Translations under genes and position numbers: made by a program | Notes under the pieces: model-generated | Database searches by the model: none | What the model was told of the DNA's origin: nothing | The model's input: only the letters and a program-made list of their open reading frames with translations | In this document: one piece after another, positions 12,951 to 13,073 of the stretch | How positions within the stretch are numbered: the first letter of the stretch is position 1 | Layout: the number at the start of each line of letters is the position of its first letter | Assembly (NCBI GenBank): GCA_040901765.1 | Contig: JBBDYG010000113.1 | Coordinates: forward strand, 1-13,073 | DNA length: 13,073 nt | DNA from: JBBDYG01 sp040901765 | GTDB lineage: Bacteria; Planctomycetota; Planctomycetia; Pirellulales; Lacipirellulaceae | Direction of reading: 5' to 3'

Positions 12951-13018
12951 CGCTGATTGACGCTAATAAGCGCTAATGTTCAGAAATCATTTGGCGTGTT
13001 TTTCACTTGCTATTAGCG
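12951..13018. repeat. Decamer repeat array with an inverted unit
   Basis: Directly after the pnp2 stop come three 10-base units in register: CGCTGATTGA, CGCTAATAAG, CGCTAATGTT. TATTAGCG at 13011-13018 is the reverse complement of CGCTAATA at 12961-12968, so an 8-bp stem with a 42-base loop can form. CGCTRAT-type repeats of this kind are common between genes in planctomycetes and some other phyla. It may help to end transcription, but no T-run follows the stem. The remaining bases to 13073 hold no gene; GAAAGGA at the very end could be a ribosome-binding site for a gene outside the window. Confidence 0.6.
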
Positions 13019-13073
13019 AGGTGATGTCAAACTTCAAATGCAACAGTTTTGATAACTGGTATTGGTGAAAGGA

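Noticed and set aside
13024..13068. 14-codon frame at the right edge
   Set aside because: It is too short and without a ribosome-binding site suited to it; nothing supports translation.

Overview
The window reads as high-GC chromosomal DNA from a planctomycete, probably of the Pirellulales type. No single gene proves this. The case rests on a combination: a DUF1559 protein with a prepilin-type N-terminus and an H-X9-DG C-terminal motif, preceded by a small lipoprotein with a transthyretin-like domain; a PEP-CTERM surface protein; a UPF0175/DUF3368 toxin-antitoxin pair; and C-rich heptamer repeats sitting directly against start codons. I see no insertion sequence, prophage, CRISPR array, rRNA or tRNA.

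Left part (1-1740), accessory in character: an unrecognised partial gene, a DUF6883/DUF4926 pair of small proteins, and a UPF0175 antitoxin-like gene overlapping a DUF3368 PIN-like toxin gene. A gap of about 680 bases (1741-2416) follows. It holds an orphan heptamer array, a candidate sigma-70 promoter and a dense cluster of hairpins with two mutually exclusive pairings.

Middle part (2417-6216), metabolic and housekeeping: a cystathionine gamma-synthase/lyase family PLP enzyme, 8 bases before a sugar phosphate isomerase/epimerase-like TIM barrel; a CHAD-domain protein that may be transcribed leaderless; and, convergent on the minus strand, aat (leucyl/phenylalanyl-tRNA-protein transferase).

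Right part (6482-12948), all plus strand: a stand-alone PEP-CTERM gene with its own Shine-Dalgarno and a strong terminator, then a tightly packed series of lipoprotein, DUF1559 pseudopilin-like protein, exported endonuclease/exonuclease/phosphatase (EEP) protein, deoC and pnp1, followed after a 375-base gap by a paralogous pnp2. The last four genes suggest a nucleoside or DNA salvage route: an exported phosphodiesterase-type enzyme, purine nucleoside phosphorolysis, and deoxyribose-phosphate cleavage. No phosphopentomutase gene lies in the window.

The most unusual signals are: period-7 repeat arrays that replace the ribosome-binding region of three genes and in two cases also encode the C-terminus of the upstream protein; divergence of the two PNP paralogues at substrate- and phosphate-binding positions, with PNP1 carrying Thr and Asp where PNP2 carries the canonical Ser and Asn; and the competing-helix region upstream of the cystathionine synthase gene.
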